Shown here piece by piece: positions 9,682 to 17,910 of a DNA stretch of 64,000 nt; the stretch's first letter is position 1, and each line of letters starts with the position of its first letter. The notes under the pieces are model-generated. The model made no database searches. It was not told where the DNA came from and saw nothing but the letters and a program-made list of their open reading frames with translations. The DNA is taken from NCBI GenBank assembly GCA_964544055.1, contig CAZJAA010000005.1, forward strand, positions 28,463-92,462, given 5' to 3'. The position numbers and the translations under genes are program-made. Source of the DNA: SIG299 sp964544055. GTDB lineage: Bacteria > Bacillota > Clostridia > Lachnospirales > Lachnospiraceae.

Positions 9682-10057
9682 TGCTCCTCCTCGCTTTTAT
9701 ACGCACTCCGCCCTTTTCCTTCAAAAGTTAATTTAATTTTACTACATATTTTGATTTAATCATCACTCTTTCTTGTTTTCAATCCTTGTTTTTTGATTTT
9801 TTTGTTCGTTTCTTTGTTTTCAACAAATTTTTACCTTGCTTTTTGTGCACATTGCACAAATTATTGTTTCTTGTTTTGTAAGCAAAACGCCAACTAACTT
9901 TCTTTTTAATTAAATTTAAGTTAATTTAACTTGATTTTGTTAACTTAGTGTGCTATTATTATCATGTTTTTTAGTAATATAACCATTTTTCTTGTTAATG
10001 CAATTTATACAATTTTGTACGAATATATTATTATTAATTTGTCACAAGGAGGCAACT
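9682..10057 (+). promoter_or_regulatory. Divergent control region of mannan operon and AraC gene
   Basis: This 376-base AT-rich gap has no gene. A perfect 15-base dyad AAGTTAATTTAACTT lies at 9918-9932. A close relative (AAGTTAATTTAATTT) lies at 9726-9740, next to a likely -10 (TAAAAT, reverse strand) of the epimerase operon. GTGCACATTGCACAA at about 9846-9860 is another imperfect dyad. These are candidate binding sites for the adjacent AraC or the LacI protein encoded at 11082-12098. The AraC gene has an AAGGAGG site just before 10058. Confidence 0.5.
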
Positions 10058-10939
10058 ATGGATTTTGTACATCTTCTTCTGCATGGACTAGCAGAAATAC
10101 CATCCGCCACAACATCTATGCCTATAACCTATTATTTACCTAAAAATACCACTATAGATGGAGAATTATCCGCTTATTTATTCTACCCTCAGGCTTCCGG
10201 GCATATCAGCATGCCTGCCGGGCTTCACTTAAGCTTCCACCCACTGCCTACCTACGGCATTCTTTATGTGACCAGAGGAACCGGACATATCACCTTTGGT
10301 ACCCGCCAGTATGCCCTGTCTGCCAGCTCTTTTGTGCTATTTGACGGAAAAGAAGGCTTCTCTTTCATGGCATCCACCCCTTTAGAATATGACCTGCTGT
10401 ATTTTAACGGTTCTCCGGCTCTTTGCTATTACGAGGAGCTGTCCCGCCTGGACGGACTTTACATTTCCACATTGTCCTCCTCGGGCTTAAGCTCCTATCT
10501 GCGTCCGCTGCTGCCAAAGGGAACTGCTTTTTTATCTCCTTTTGTATTTCATCGTGTGCTGACCGATTTCTTATCCGAACTGATTGATTACTCCACCGCA
10601 GCAGAGCCGGGCGATGCCGTTCCGGATTATCTGCGCCAGCTCCGGGAATATCTTGACGAAAACTTCTTCAAGGACATTTCCCTAGACAGTCTGGAATCCC
10701 TGTTTGGTGTCAACCGCTACCGTATCTGCCGCGAATTCCGCGAAAACTTTGAACAGCCGCCGTTACAGTATCTGCACAGTGCCCGCATTGCAAAGGCAAA
10801 GGTACTTTTGTCAGAAACTACGCTCAAAGTGCACGAAATCAGCTATCAGGTCGGCTATGAAAACACCAATCAGTTCATCCACCACTTTAAAAAAATTACC
10901 GGCTGGACACCCGCTGCCTACCGGGAAAGAAAACGTTAA
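10058..10939 (+). CDS. AraC-family regulator of the mannan operon
   Basis: A 293-residue transcription factor. The start at 10058 has AAGGAGG five bases upstream; an earlier in-frame ATG at 9992 has none. The N-terminal half (about 20-150) looks like a cupin sugar-sensing domain (HISMPAGLHLSFHPLPTYGI, then a typical TRGTGHITFG turn). The C-terminal ~95 residues are a double helix-turn-helix: FFKDISLDSLESLFGVNRYR, then EISYQVGYENTNQFIHHFKK with the family signature. It is transcribed away from the epimerase operon across a shared control region. Activation of that operon by an imported mannoside is the likely job, inferred from position. Confidence 0.88.
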   Translation: MDFVHLLLHGLAEIPSATTSMPITYYLPKNTTIDGELSAYLFYPQASGHISMPAGLHLSFHPLPTYGILYVTRGTGHITFGTRQYALSASSFVLFDGKEGFSFMASTPLEYDLLYFNGSPALCYYEELSRLDGLYISTLSSSGLSSYLRPLLPKGTAFLSPFVFHRVLTDFLSELIDYSTAAEPGDAVPDYLRQLREYLDENFFKDISLDSLESLFGVNRYRICREFRENFEQPPLQYLHSARIAKAKVLLSETTLKVHEISYQVGYENTNQFIHHFKKITGWTPAAYRERKR

Positions 10940-10999
10940 AAAAAGGAACCGACACATTATCCGATTTTACCCTGCAGTCTGTGTCAGTTCCTTCTTTTT
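10938..10999. terminator. Bidirectional terminator between AraC and LacI genes
   Basis: Arms AAGGAACCGACACA (10943-10956) and TGTGTCAGTTCCTT (10980-10993) pair over 14 positions with one G-U. A T-rich tract follows on the plus strand and an A-run precedes on the other, so it can stop transcription from both convergent genes. Confidence 0.85.
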
Positions 11000-11081
11000 A
11001 CTTTTTATGCATTTTCACCGATTATTTAAACAGGGGCAACGTTGCTTTCTCTGCTTGTCCGCCTTATCCCCCCTGTTCGTT

Positions 11082-12098
11082 TTATCTGACCGAAATCTGC
11101 TTTACGCTCTTTCTTTCGATAAAACGTCCTTCTATCAAGTGCATTCCTTCACTTGTTCCGTTTCCCATCATTTTTTTAAACAGAAGCTTTACTCCGGTTT
11201 CTGCCATTTTTGTCATATTAACCGCATAAGTTGTCAGCGGAATACTGCAAAGTCCCGGATACAGGAAATCATCAAAGCCGACCACGGAAATATCTTCCGG
11301 CACACGGTAGCCAATCTGATTTAACTCACGAATGAGCCAGCTTGCACTGTTGTCGCAGTTACATACAAATGCCGTCGGCATTTTCTCCGGCAGCTGAAAA
11401 TTACGGAAATTATGACGTTCGCTGTCGCGGTCCTCAATTACCCACTCCTCCCGGATTTTTTCTCCATGCTCCATCATGGATTTTATATAACCCAGATAGC
11501 GGTCGGTAATGCTCTTGGTTGCCAGCACGGTTCCTACAAAGCCAATGTTTGTATGTCCCTTACCAAACAGATGATTTGTCAGGGTGTAGGTCCCATAAAA
11601 GCTGTTGGAAACTACGCAGTCCTCCTTGATTTCCGGCTCGTAAAAATCCACATATACCGTAGGTACCGAATAATGTTCCTTTATCATTTTTAAATATTCT
11701 GCTTTTAAACCGCCCAGTACAATCAGACCGTCAATTTTGTTTTCCTTTAACAGTTTTGGTGGAACTGCTGCTTTTTCATCAGCTGCATTTAATACCTCCA
11801 GCATAACAAAGCTGTTGTTTTTTACTGCCGCCATGTTGATTTCCTGATACAGCTCCCAATAAAAGGTCTGATATTTTTCGATATAATCCTCCGGCACAAC
11901 TACACCGATATTAAAGCTTTTAGAACGCTCCTCCTGCTTCGCAACCGGTTTCTGATAGCCTAATTCCTGTGCTAATTTTTTTATTTTATTACGCATTTCA
12001 TCGCTGACACCTTTCTGGTCGGAAAGTGCCTTGGATACCGTAACTGTGCTGACATTTAACCGTTTTGCAATGTCGGACATTTTTACCGCTTTTGCCAT
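11082..12098 (-). CDS. LacI-family repressor
   Basis: A 338-residue regulator. The N-terminal helix-turn-helix is clear (VKMSDIAKRLNVSTVTVSKA), followed by the hinge-type sequence VSDEMRNKIKKLAQELGY. The remainder is a periplasmic-binding-like sugar sensor (for example FNIGVVVPEDYIE and DISVVGFDDFLYPGLCSIPL). A GGGGG ribosome site precedes the ATG. It lies between the AraC gene and the GH36 alpha-galactosidase, so a repressor of the mannan or galactomannan genes is the natural reading. The ligand is not known. Confidence 0.9.
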   Translation of the reverse strand: MAKAVKMSDIAKRLNVSTVTVSKALSDQKGVSDEMRNKIKKLAQELGYQKPVAKQEERSKSFNIGVVVPEDYIEKYQTFYWELYQEINMAAVKNNSFVMLEVLNAADEKAAVPPKLLKENKIDGLIVLGGLKAEYLKMIKEHYSVPTVYVDFYEPEIKEDCVVSNSFYGTYTLTNHLFGKGHTNIGFVGTVLATKSITDRYLGYIKSMMEHGEKIREEWVIEDRDSERHNFRNFQLPEKMPTAFVCNCDNSASWLIRELNQIGYRVPEDISVVGFDDFLYPGLCSIPLTTYAVNMTKMAETGVKLLFKKMMGNGTSEGMHLIEGRFIERKSVKQISVR

Positions 12099-12280
12099 AT
12101 TTGCCCCCAGTACACTGTGTTGCTTTGCCTGACCGTCTGCCGGCTTTGCTTACACCGTTTCATTATTTTCTGATTTTATAAGCTAATTTTAATTTGTTTT
12201 AGCCTCATTAATTTTATGTTAGTTTAAAAAAAGTAAAATGTCAATCCATTTTAATGTATTTTTTTAATCCCGTCTAATGA

Positions 12281-12357
12281 GTAAAACGGAGAGCTGCTTT
12301 AGCAACGGCTGACTGCGTAGCAGGCAGGTTTTACGAATTGTAGAGTGGGCTGAATAG
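12281..12357 (+). repeat. Structured dispersed repeat, copy 1
   Basis: One of three copies in the window (others at 22393 and 23719). The outer stem is GTAAAAC/GTTTTAC. Inside are a short hairpin around the TTTA loop and a second hairpin CTGACTGC-GTA-GCAGGCAG. The element ends in GGGCTGAATAG. Its second hairpin differs from the other copies by a paired T-A/A-T change. It lies in the gap between the LacI gene and the GH36 gene, opposite in strand to both. Confidence 0.75.
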
Positions 12358-12365
12358 AAAGAAAA

Positions 12366-12433
12366 GTAACCGTGCATAAAGTGGTTAACCTCTATTTCCA
12401 GCTTGGGAGGCTGCCACTTTTGTACACGATTAC
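12366..12433 (-). terminator. Likely terminator of the GH36 gene
   Basis: A long imperfect hairpin with arms GTAACCGTGCATAAAGTGG (12366-12384) and CCACTTTTGTACACGATTAC (12414-12433). On the minus strand it is followed by TTTTCTTTC, in the right position downstream of the GH36 stop. It touches repeat copy 1. The rest of the 452-base gap is AT-rich sequence that includes the LacI promoter area. Confidence 0.55.
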
Positions 12434-12550
12434 TTCTCGTTTCAATGCTATCACATACTTTTCACACTTTCGCCAGTACCCCCACCCGGAATTTACAGAT
12501 ATTTCACGAAAGACCCTTAAAAAGCGTGAAAAGTAAAGATTTTGCTTGTT

Positions 12551-14743
12551 TTATGCTTCAACAATATGAATCAGCTTTGCCTGATTATCGCCCCACATAT
12601 CTTCCACAAAGATACCGGCATTCATTAACGTGCTGCCAAGGTATGTTCTTTCTTCTCCTTCTATGCGGTACGTTTTTTCCGGTGCCAGCCCCAGAAGCTT
12701 TAAGCAGCGGCTGCGCGGATTCGGACGGCGTTTTACCATCACATACGTTGCCAGTGCTTCGGCTTTATCCTTGGAAACTACCATATACGCATCGTAATAG
12801 TGGTTTTCCCGGTAAGATGCCATGCGGTAATAATCACCGGTGCGCACTAAGTCGTTGTACTTATGGTACATTGCCGTCTGCTGCGGAATCTGGTTTCTGT
12901 CCTCTTCACTGATTTTTGTAATATCCAGCTCATAGCCAAAGGTTCCTGCCAGGGCAACCGCACCTCTGGTTGCGAACGGTGTGGTTCTTCCCACGGTGTG
13001 ATTTGGACAGTCACTGACATGGGCACCCATTGCCGAAAGCGGGTAAATCAACGCCGTTCCTTCCTGAATTTCCAGACGCTCGATGGCATCCGTGTCATCC
13101 GAACACCAGATTTGCGGACTGTAATATAACATACCGGCATCAAAACGTGCACCGCCGCCGGAACAGTTTTCCAAAAGAAGGTTTGGAAACTCCGTAATCA
13201 AACGTTCCTGCATACGATAAACACCCAGCACATAACGGTGGAAAATTTCGCCCTGACGCTCCTTCGGAAGTGCAGCACTTGCAATATCGGCAAGTGGACG
13301 GTTCATATCCCATTTCACATACTCAATGTTTGCCAGGCGAAGCACCTTTGCCACCTTTTCAAAAATGTAATCTGCCACATCTTCTCTGGAAATATCCAGT
13401 ACCAGCTGGTTTCTGGCAAGTCCCGGCTCTCTGCCAGGTACAAAAAATGCCCAGTCCGGATGCTCCTCATACAGCTTTGATTCCGGAGAAATCATTTCCG
13501 GCTCAAACCAGATACCAAACTTCATGCCAAGCTTGTTGACCTCATCTACCAGATGCTTTAAACCACCCTGCAGCTTTTCCTCATTCACTTCCCAGTCGCC
13601 CAGAGCACGATTGTCATCAAAACGGTTGCCAAACCAGCCATCGTCCATGACAAGCATTTCAATTCCAAGCGGTGCCGCCTGCTTTGCAATGGCAAGAAGC
13701 TTGTCTGTATTGAAATCAAAGTACGTTGCTTCCCAGTTGTTAATCAGAATCGGACGCTTTTTATCACGGTAATAGCCACGAATCAGATGATTTCTGTATA
13801 AATCGTGGAAGCATCTGGACATACCGCCAAGTCCTTCGTTGGAATATACCAGTACGGCTTCTGGTGTCTGGAAATCTTTTCCTGCCGTCAGCTCCCAGGT
13901 AAAATCTTCCGGATTGATACCGGTCATCATACGGATGCTGTCAAACTGGCTGCGCTCCTGCAATGTGCGGAAATTGCCGGAATAGATTAAATCCATGCCG
14001 TAAACCTCACCGCTGTTCTGAGTTGCCGTTTTTTCAAGAAGTGCCGTAAACGCATGCTCCTGATGACCACCCTCACCACGCAAGGAACGTGACATCTGAA
14101 TGCCGTAATTGACCGGTGTGCGGTCGATATGACGCTCTCTCGCCCAGCTGCCGTATAAAATAATTTTATCATACTCGTTGTTGTCCAAATCAAACGATGC
14201 CGACATTGCCTTTGTTACATAAACCGTTTTGTCAGACTCGTTAATAATCCGTGCATGACGGACTACGGCATCTACATCCTTAAAAATGCTGTAGGACAGT
14301 ACCACTGCCAGCTTCGCCTCTTTGTCCTCCAAAGTAAGCTCCAGTGTCTCGCAGTCCTCGTCCTTCTCACACCAGGTTGCAGGAAGCCCCGCAAGCTTTT
14401 TCTTTCCCTTAAAAATTTCGTGACTGCGATAGGTAAGCTTGTTTGCCCAGTGTCCATCTGCGTCCTCTATGCGCAAAGCACTTTCGCGGAAATCGCCAAT
14501 TCCATGCGTTGGATATTCCATCGGAAAAGCATCATAAAAGCTCAGACGGTCTCTGGCATTTGTTTCCGGTGTGCGCACACCCTCATAAATACGCATTAAA
14601 TACGCAAGGTCGGCCTCTTCCAGCTTTTTTCCGTAATAAGCGTGCCCAACAAAGCCTTCTGCATCTACAATTCCAATCACATAGCTGGTATTTTTTGTGT
14701 CCAGCTTAAACATCCGTTCCTTTTCAAAATATGTAATTCCCAT
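12551..14743 (-). CDS. GH36 alpha-galactosidase
   Basis: A 730-residue cytoplasmic enzyme removing alpha-1,6-galactose side groups, here probably from imported galacto-manno-oligosaccharides. The start at 14743 (MGITYFEKER) has GGAGG five bases upstream; the upstream in-frame TTG at 14770 does not. An N-terminal beta-supersandwich (to about 320) precedes the barrel. The nucleophile Asp is in YVKWDMNRPL and the acid/base Asp in IWCSDDTDAIERL; LENCSGGGARFDAG is the usual substrate-site motif. No signal peptide is present. It is monocistronic, with its own upstream dyad and terminator. Assignment to the mannan pathway rests on position. Confidence 0.93.
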   Translation of the reverse strand: MGITYFEKERMFKLDTKNTSYVIGIVDAEGFVGHAYYGKKLEEADLAYLMRIYEGVRTPETNARDRLSFYDAFPMEYPTHGIGDFRESALRIEDADGHWANKLTYRSHEIFKGKKKLAGLPATWCEKDEDCETLELTLEDKEAKLAVVLSYSIFKDVDAVVRHARIINESDKTVYVTKAMSASFDLDNNEYDKIILYGSWARERHIDRTPVNYGIQMSRSLRGEGGHQEHAFTALLEKTATQNSGEVYGMDLIYSGNFRTLQERSQFDSIRMMTGINPEDFTWELTAGKDFQTPEAVLVYSNEGLGGMSRCFHDLYRNHLIRGYYRDKKRPILINNWEATYFDFNTDKLLAIAKQAAPLGIEMLVMDDGWFGNRFDDNRALGDWEVNEEKLQGGLKHLVDEVNKLGMKFGIWFEPEMISPESKLYEEHPDWAFFVPGREPGLARNQLVLDISREDVADYIFEKVAKVLRLANIEYVKWDMNRPLADIASAALPKERQGEIFHRYVLGVYRMQERLITEFPNLLLENCSGGGARFDAGMLYYSPQIWCSDDTDAIERLEIQEGTALIYPLSAMGAHVSDCPNHTVGRTTPFATRGAVALAGTFGYELDITKISEEDRNQIPQQTAMYHKYNDLVRTGDYYRMASYRENHYYDAYMVVSKDKAEALATYVMVKRRPNPRSRCLKLLGLAPEKTYRIEGEERTYLGSTLMNAGIFVEDMWGDNQAKLIHIVEA

Positions 14744-14783
14744 ACCATCCTCCATTCCTTCGTTTAGCAATGTTTTGCGAACA

Positions 14784-14798
14784 GTGCTATGGTAGCAC
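14784..14798 (-). promoter_or_regulatory. Candidate operator upstream of GH36 gene
   Basis: A perfect dyad GTGCTA-TGG-TAGCAC lies about 40 bases before the GH36 start. Its length and place suit a repressor site, possibly for the LacI protein encoded next door. No second copy was found in the window. Confidence 0.4.
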
Positions 14799-14880
14799 AG
14801 AATAATTATTTTTTCTACAACTTTTTCTTTTCTTTTTTTCGGTTCTCTGTTTTTTTGTCATCAAAAAGGGCATTTTTTTG

Positions 14881-14909
14881 TTGTACTTTTTTTCAAAATG
14901 GAGTACAAT
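14881..14909 (+). promoter_or_regulatory. Sigma-A promoter of the 71-residue orphan gene
   Basis: TTGTAC (14881-14886) and TACAAT (14904-14909) are 17 bases apart. TTGTACT and AGTACAA also form a dyad spanning the promoter. A small hairpin CATGGG/CCCATG follows in the leader. Confidence 0.65.
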
Positions 14910-14965
14910 AAACTTACCCCATGGGAAAAAATCCCCATGAATAACCTGAAAAGGGGAAATCCATT

Positions 14966-15181
14966 ATGTCATTATCATTAAATCAAACACATATGATTCT
15001 GCAACTATTAAGCAATCGTCTTTCCGGTGAACGTGATGTCGTCAAAATCAGCCAGATTCTCAAAGAATTTGAAGCTTCCTTTACCGTTGATATCCCAACG
15101 TGGAAATCCGATTTAGAAAGCTATCTTAAAAAAGAGCTTTATGGAAACACCGCCCTCGCTGTATTAAAGCAGTGGCAGTAG
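14966..15181 (+). CDS. Small protein of unknown function (71 aa)
   Basis: I do not recognise this protein. It is 71 residues, without cysteine, signal peptide or membrane segment, and predicted to be mostly helical. The middle is charged (LSGERDVVKISQILKEFEAS). A ribosome site (AAGGGG) and a good promoter at 14881-14909 support it as a real gene. It stands alone between the divergent GH36 gene and a convergent polysaccharide deacetylase. A 12-base direct repeat GCGTTGCCCACA begins at its stop codon and recurs 64 bases later. Confidence 0.6.
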   Translation: MSLSLNQTHMILQLLSNRLSGERDVVKISQILKEFEASFTVDIPTWKSDLESYLKKELYGNTALAVLKQWQ

Positions 15182-15259
15182 GCGTTGCCCACACAAACGA
15201 CATAAAACTTAAAAAGCCTTATGCCCACAGGAAAGCAGCACAGTAAGCGTTGCCCACAT

Positions 15260-15940
15260 TTACAACAGAACTTCTGCGTTTGTACCATAATAGATATCTT
15301 CTCTGCCGGAGAGCATCTGGCAGAGTTTTTCTATTCTGTCCCAGTTGTCATTGCCCATAAATTCATAGCTATGTCCCCAGATATAAAAAATCTGCGGGCT
15401 TTCCGGCTCCATGGAAAGAAACTGTTCTGCCAGTTCAAACAGCTTTGGATTATCATGATGGCACGTTGGACGAAACCGCAGCAGGTCGGTCTGCACATCA
15501 AAATTGCAGGATTCCCAGACGGTGCGTGCATATTTAAAACCAAGCCGGGAAAGAAGCTCTACCACCTCATCATTAAATGTTCCATACGGATACGCCATGC
15601 CTACCGGCTGTTTTCCAAACAGTTTTGTAAGCCCCTCCTTATCCTCTTCCATTTCCTTTCTTGCTTCTTCCGGACTGATTTTTGTCAAATCCTGATGTGT
15701 CAGTGCATGTGCAGCAATTTCATGTCCGGCATATGCTGCCACATGCTCTTTTAGGTCAAGACGGTTGACCGGTTTCCCATTGCACTCCCAACCGCCACTC
15801 GTTGGTCCCAAACCATAGTTTAAATTAAACGTGCATTTCATACCATATTGATTGAAAATTTCAAGCAGCTTTAAATCCGGTGTCACACCGTCATCATAGC
15901 TGAATGTTACTGCTTTTTTGTACTTATTTGTCCAGTTCAT
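15260..15940 (-). CDS. Polysaccharide deacetylase family protein (NodB fold)
   Basis: A 226-residue carbohydrate esterase 4-like protein. The start at 15940 (MNWTNKYKKAV) has GCAGGAGG five bases upstream; an upstream in-frame ATG at 15973 would overlap the preceding gene. The catalytic motif 1 is AVTFSYDDGVTPD, with the zinc and base aspartates. The H-x3-H zinc motif is in HEIAAHALTHQDL. There is no signal peptide, so it is probably cytoplasmic; such forms often act on small acetylated sugars. The acetylated substrate is unknown. Acetylated manno-oligosaccharides would fit the neighbourhood but are not shown. Confidence 0.85.
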   Translation of the reverse strand: MNWTNKYKKAVTFSYDDGVTPDLKLLEIFNQYGMKCTFNLNYGLGPTSGGWECNGKPVNRLDLKEHVAAYAGHEIAAHALTHQDLTKISPEEARKEMEEDKEGLTKLFGKQPVGMAYPYGTFNDEVVELLSRLGFKYARTVWESCNFDVQTDLLRFRPTCHHDNPKLFELAEQFLSMEPESPQIFYIWGHSYEFMGNDNWDRIEKLCQMLSGREDIYYGTNAEVLL

Positions 15941-15965
15941 AAAAACCTCCTGCATCTTCATTTTT

Positions 15966-17669
15966 TTACCCAATCAGTACCGTTTTTCCCTCAAACGCAA
16001 AGCCGTACTTTTTGATTTTTTCTGCCGGAACGCCTTTTTCCAGAAGGCTTTCTGCGTATTTCTTTTCTTCTATCTGCAAAAGCGCAGCGGCTACGGTTGC
16101 TTTTAAATCCTTTTCGTCTTCCGGATCATGCACCTTAAATTCTAAAATATAAGCAAAATCACCACTGTCTTTTTTCTTTGGCTCTAACACCACATCATAC
16201 CGTCCAAAACCGCTTTCCCGGTTGGAGGTAATATAGTATCGACTCTGTAAGTCTACCATCAAGCCAAGCACAAAACCATGATAAAAGCGCTCCGGCTCGG
16301 CAAAGGATGGTTCCTTTCCGGTATCAAAATAGCTGAACGTAGACAATGCCACACGATTCATGAACGTGTTCATTGCTTTAATATCACCCTTCAGCAGTGC
16401 CTTGATAAAGTCATTATAGTAAGTGCTGCCATTTTTAAACCAGCTTCCTATCATGCCGTAAAACATCCGGACTACCTCATGGTTGGTCAGGGCAAGCTTG
16501 TATTTTGGCATCTCCCATGCTTCGATTTTTCCCTCATCTTCCCTGTCCAGTGCCTTGACGTAACCGCTTGCCAGAAGCAAGCTCCAAATGGCATCCGTAT
16601 TATGGTCTAACTGGTTATACACAATCTGTTCGTCTAAAGGTGCCTCAATCACCTCGCCGTTTAACAACTGTTCAAACAGCTCCTTGATATCTCCCGGACT
16701 TTCCTGCAAAAGCTTCCCCACCAGACCGTTGGAGCTGGTGTTTGCCCAGTAGGTTGTTAAGATTCCTTTGTCAAGAAAGTTGATAATCGACCACGGATTA
16801 TACATATCCTCTTGTGTTCCGAACACAAAGCCGTCGTACCAGAATTTTACCTCTTCTTTTTTGTCCGAACGCCCGCACTCCTCCAGTGCCGCAAACACTT
16901 CTTCTTCGGTAAAACCAAATGCCGTAGCATATTTCTCCGATGTTGTTGTTATCACTTCAAGGTTGTTCAAGTCCGAAAAAATGGACTCCTTGCTGACTCT
17001 GGTAATTCCAGTCATTATGGCTCGCCCTAAGCTTGGATTGGTTTTAAACGTGGAATTGAACAGGCTTCTTGTAAAGGCAACCATTTTCTCCCAGAACCCA
17101 TGTACATACGCCTCCTGCATCGGCGTGTCGTATTCATCCAGCAGGATGATTGGTTTTTTGCCATAATAGCGGTGTAAAAAATCGGACAATTTATTCAAAG
17201 CCAAAGTAGCGTCTGTGTTATTTATTTGCAATGATGTCAGTATCCGATGGATATATATTTTGTCAGCCTCCGTCAGTGCCGGACTTTCTATCAAAAAATT
17301 AAATTTTATATATAAACTCCGGAGCACTTCACAAATTTTTGCATAAGTATCTTCATAGGTCATTTCCTTCACATTGGCAAAGGACAGCATAATCACCGGA
17401 TACGTTCCCTGCAAATCTCTATATTTTTCTTCTTCCCAGATAGAAAGCCCCTCAAATAAATCTCCGCAGTCTTTATAATCCACCGAGAAAAATGTTTCCA
17501 GCATATTCATGTTTAACGTTTTTCCAAAACGTCGTGGGCGAGTTATCAACGTGACGGTGTCACCACTTTCCCACCATTCTTTAATAAAATTTGTTTTGTC
17601 TACATAAAAATAATTGCCTTTTCTGACTTCTTCAAAGCTCTGTATTCCGATTGCTACCGTTCTTGCCAT
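15966..17669 (-). CDS. AAA-ATPase-like and PD-(D/E)XK nuclease-like protein
   Basis: A 567-residue protein of a family abundant in Lachnospiraceae and Bacteroidetes (AAA-ATPase_like plus PDDEXK_9). Residues 1-280 carry IGIQSFEEVRKGNYFYVDKT, a Walker-A-like RPRRFGKTLNMNML and a Walker-B-like KKPIILLDEYDTPMQEAY. The C-terminal part has the nuclease-like core GRYDVVLEP...YILEFKVHD. The start follows AGGAG. These proteins often occur in many divergent copies per genome, and their biological role is not established. It ends 25 bases before the deacetylase start and may be cotranscribed with it. Confidence 0.85.
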   Translation of the reverse strand: MARTVAIGIQSFEEVRKGNYFYVDKTNFIKEWWESGDTVTLITRPRRFGKTLNMNMLETFFSVDYKDCGDLFEGLSIWEEEKYRDLQGTYPVIMLSFANVKEMTYEDTYAKICEVLRSLYIKFNFLIESPALTEADKIYIHRILTSLQINNTDATLALNKLSDFLHRYYGKKPIILLDEYDTPMQEAYVHGFWEKMVAFTRSLFNSTFKTNPSLGRAIMTGITRVSKESIFSDLNNLEVITTTSEKYATAFGFTEEEVFAALEECGRSDKKEEVKFWYDGFVFGTQEDMYNPWSIINFLDKGILTTYWANTSSNGLVGKLLQESPGDIKELFEQLLNGEVIEAPLDEQIVYNQLDHNTDAIWSLLLASGYVKALDREDEGKIEAWEMPKYKLALTNHEVVRMFYGMIGSWFKNGSTYYNDFIKALLKGDIKAMNTFMNRVALSTFSYFDTGKEPSFAEPERFYHGFVLGLMVDLQSRYYITSNRESGFGRYDVVLEPKKKDSGDFAYILEFKVHDPEDEKDLKATVAAALLQIEEKKYAESLLEKGVPAEKIKKYGFAFEGKTVLIG

Positions 17670-17736
17670 GCTTTGCTCCTTTCTACCTGCGTTATACTAA
17701 TCTCCATTCCGGAGCTTTTTTTCACACTACTATATC

Positions 17737-17778
17737 AAAAAATCCGCTATACCATTTACTTATAGTATAACGGATTTT
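17737..17778 (-). terminator. Terminator of chemotaxis receptor gene
   Basis: Arms AAAATCCG(C)TATAC and GTATA(A)CGGATTTT form a hairpin. On the minus strand it ends in TTTTTTG, about 130 bases past the receptor stop codon. Confidence 0.75.
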
Positions 17779-17910
17779 GGAGCAAATTACAAACAGAAAA
17801 TAGCAGGCTCATCATGTTCAAACAAACGTTTCTCCGGCAAATGCCTGACAAGCGTCTGTTCTTTTTGATGTTTTAAATTAAACTTTCCTATAAATCAGGA
17901 AACCAAATAC

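Noticed and set aside
12099..12550. tRNA or other stable RNA in the LacI-GH36 gap
   Set aside because: The folded sequence matches the three-copy repeat, not a tRNA cloverleaf; no CCA end or T-arm consensus is present.
15966..17669. AAA-ATPase/PD-(D/E)XK gene as a defence system
   Set aside because: The family is common and multicopy in gut bacteria, and no partner defence genes are adjacent. The role is not established, so a defence label would be guesswork.
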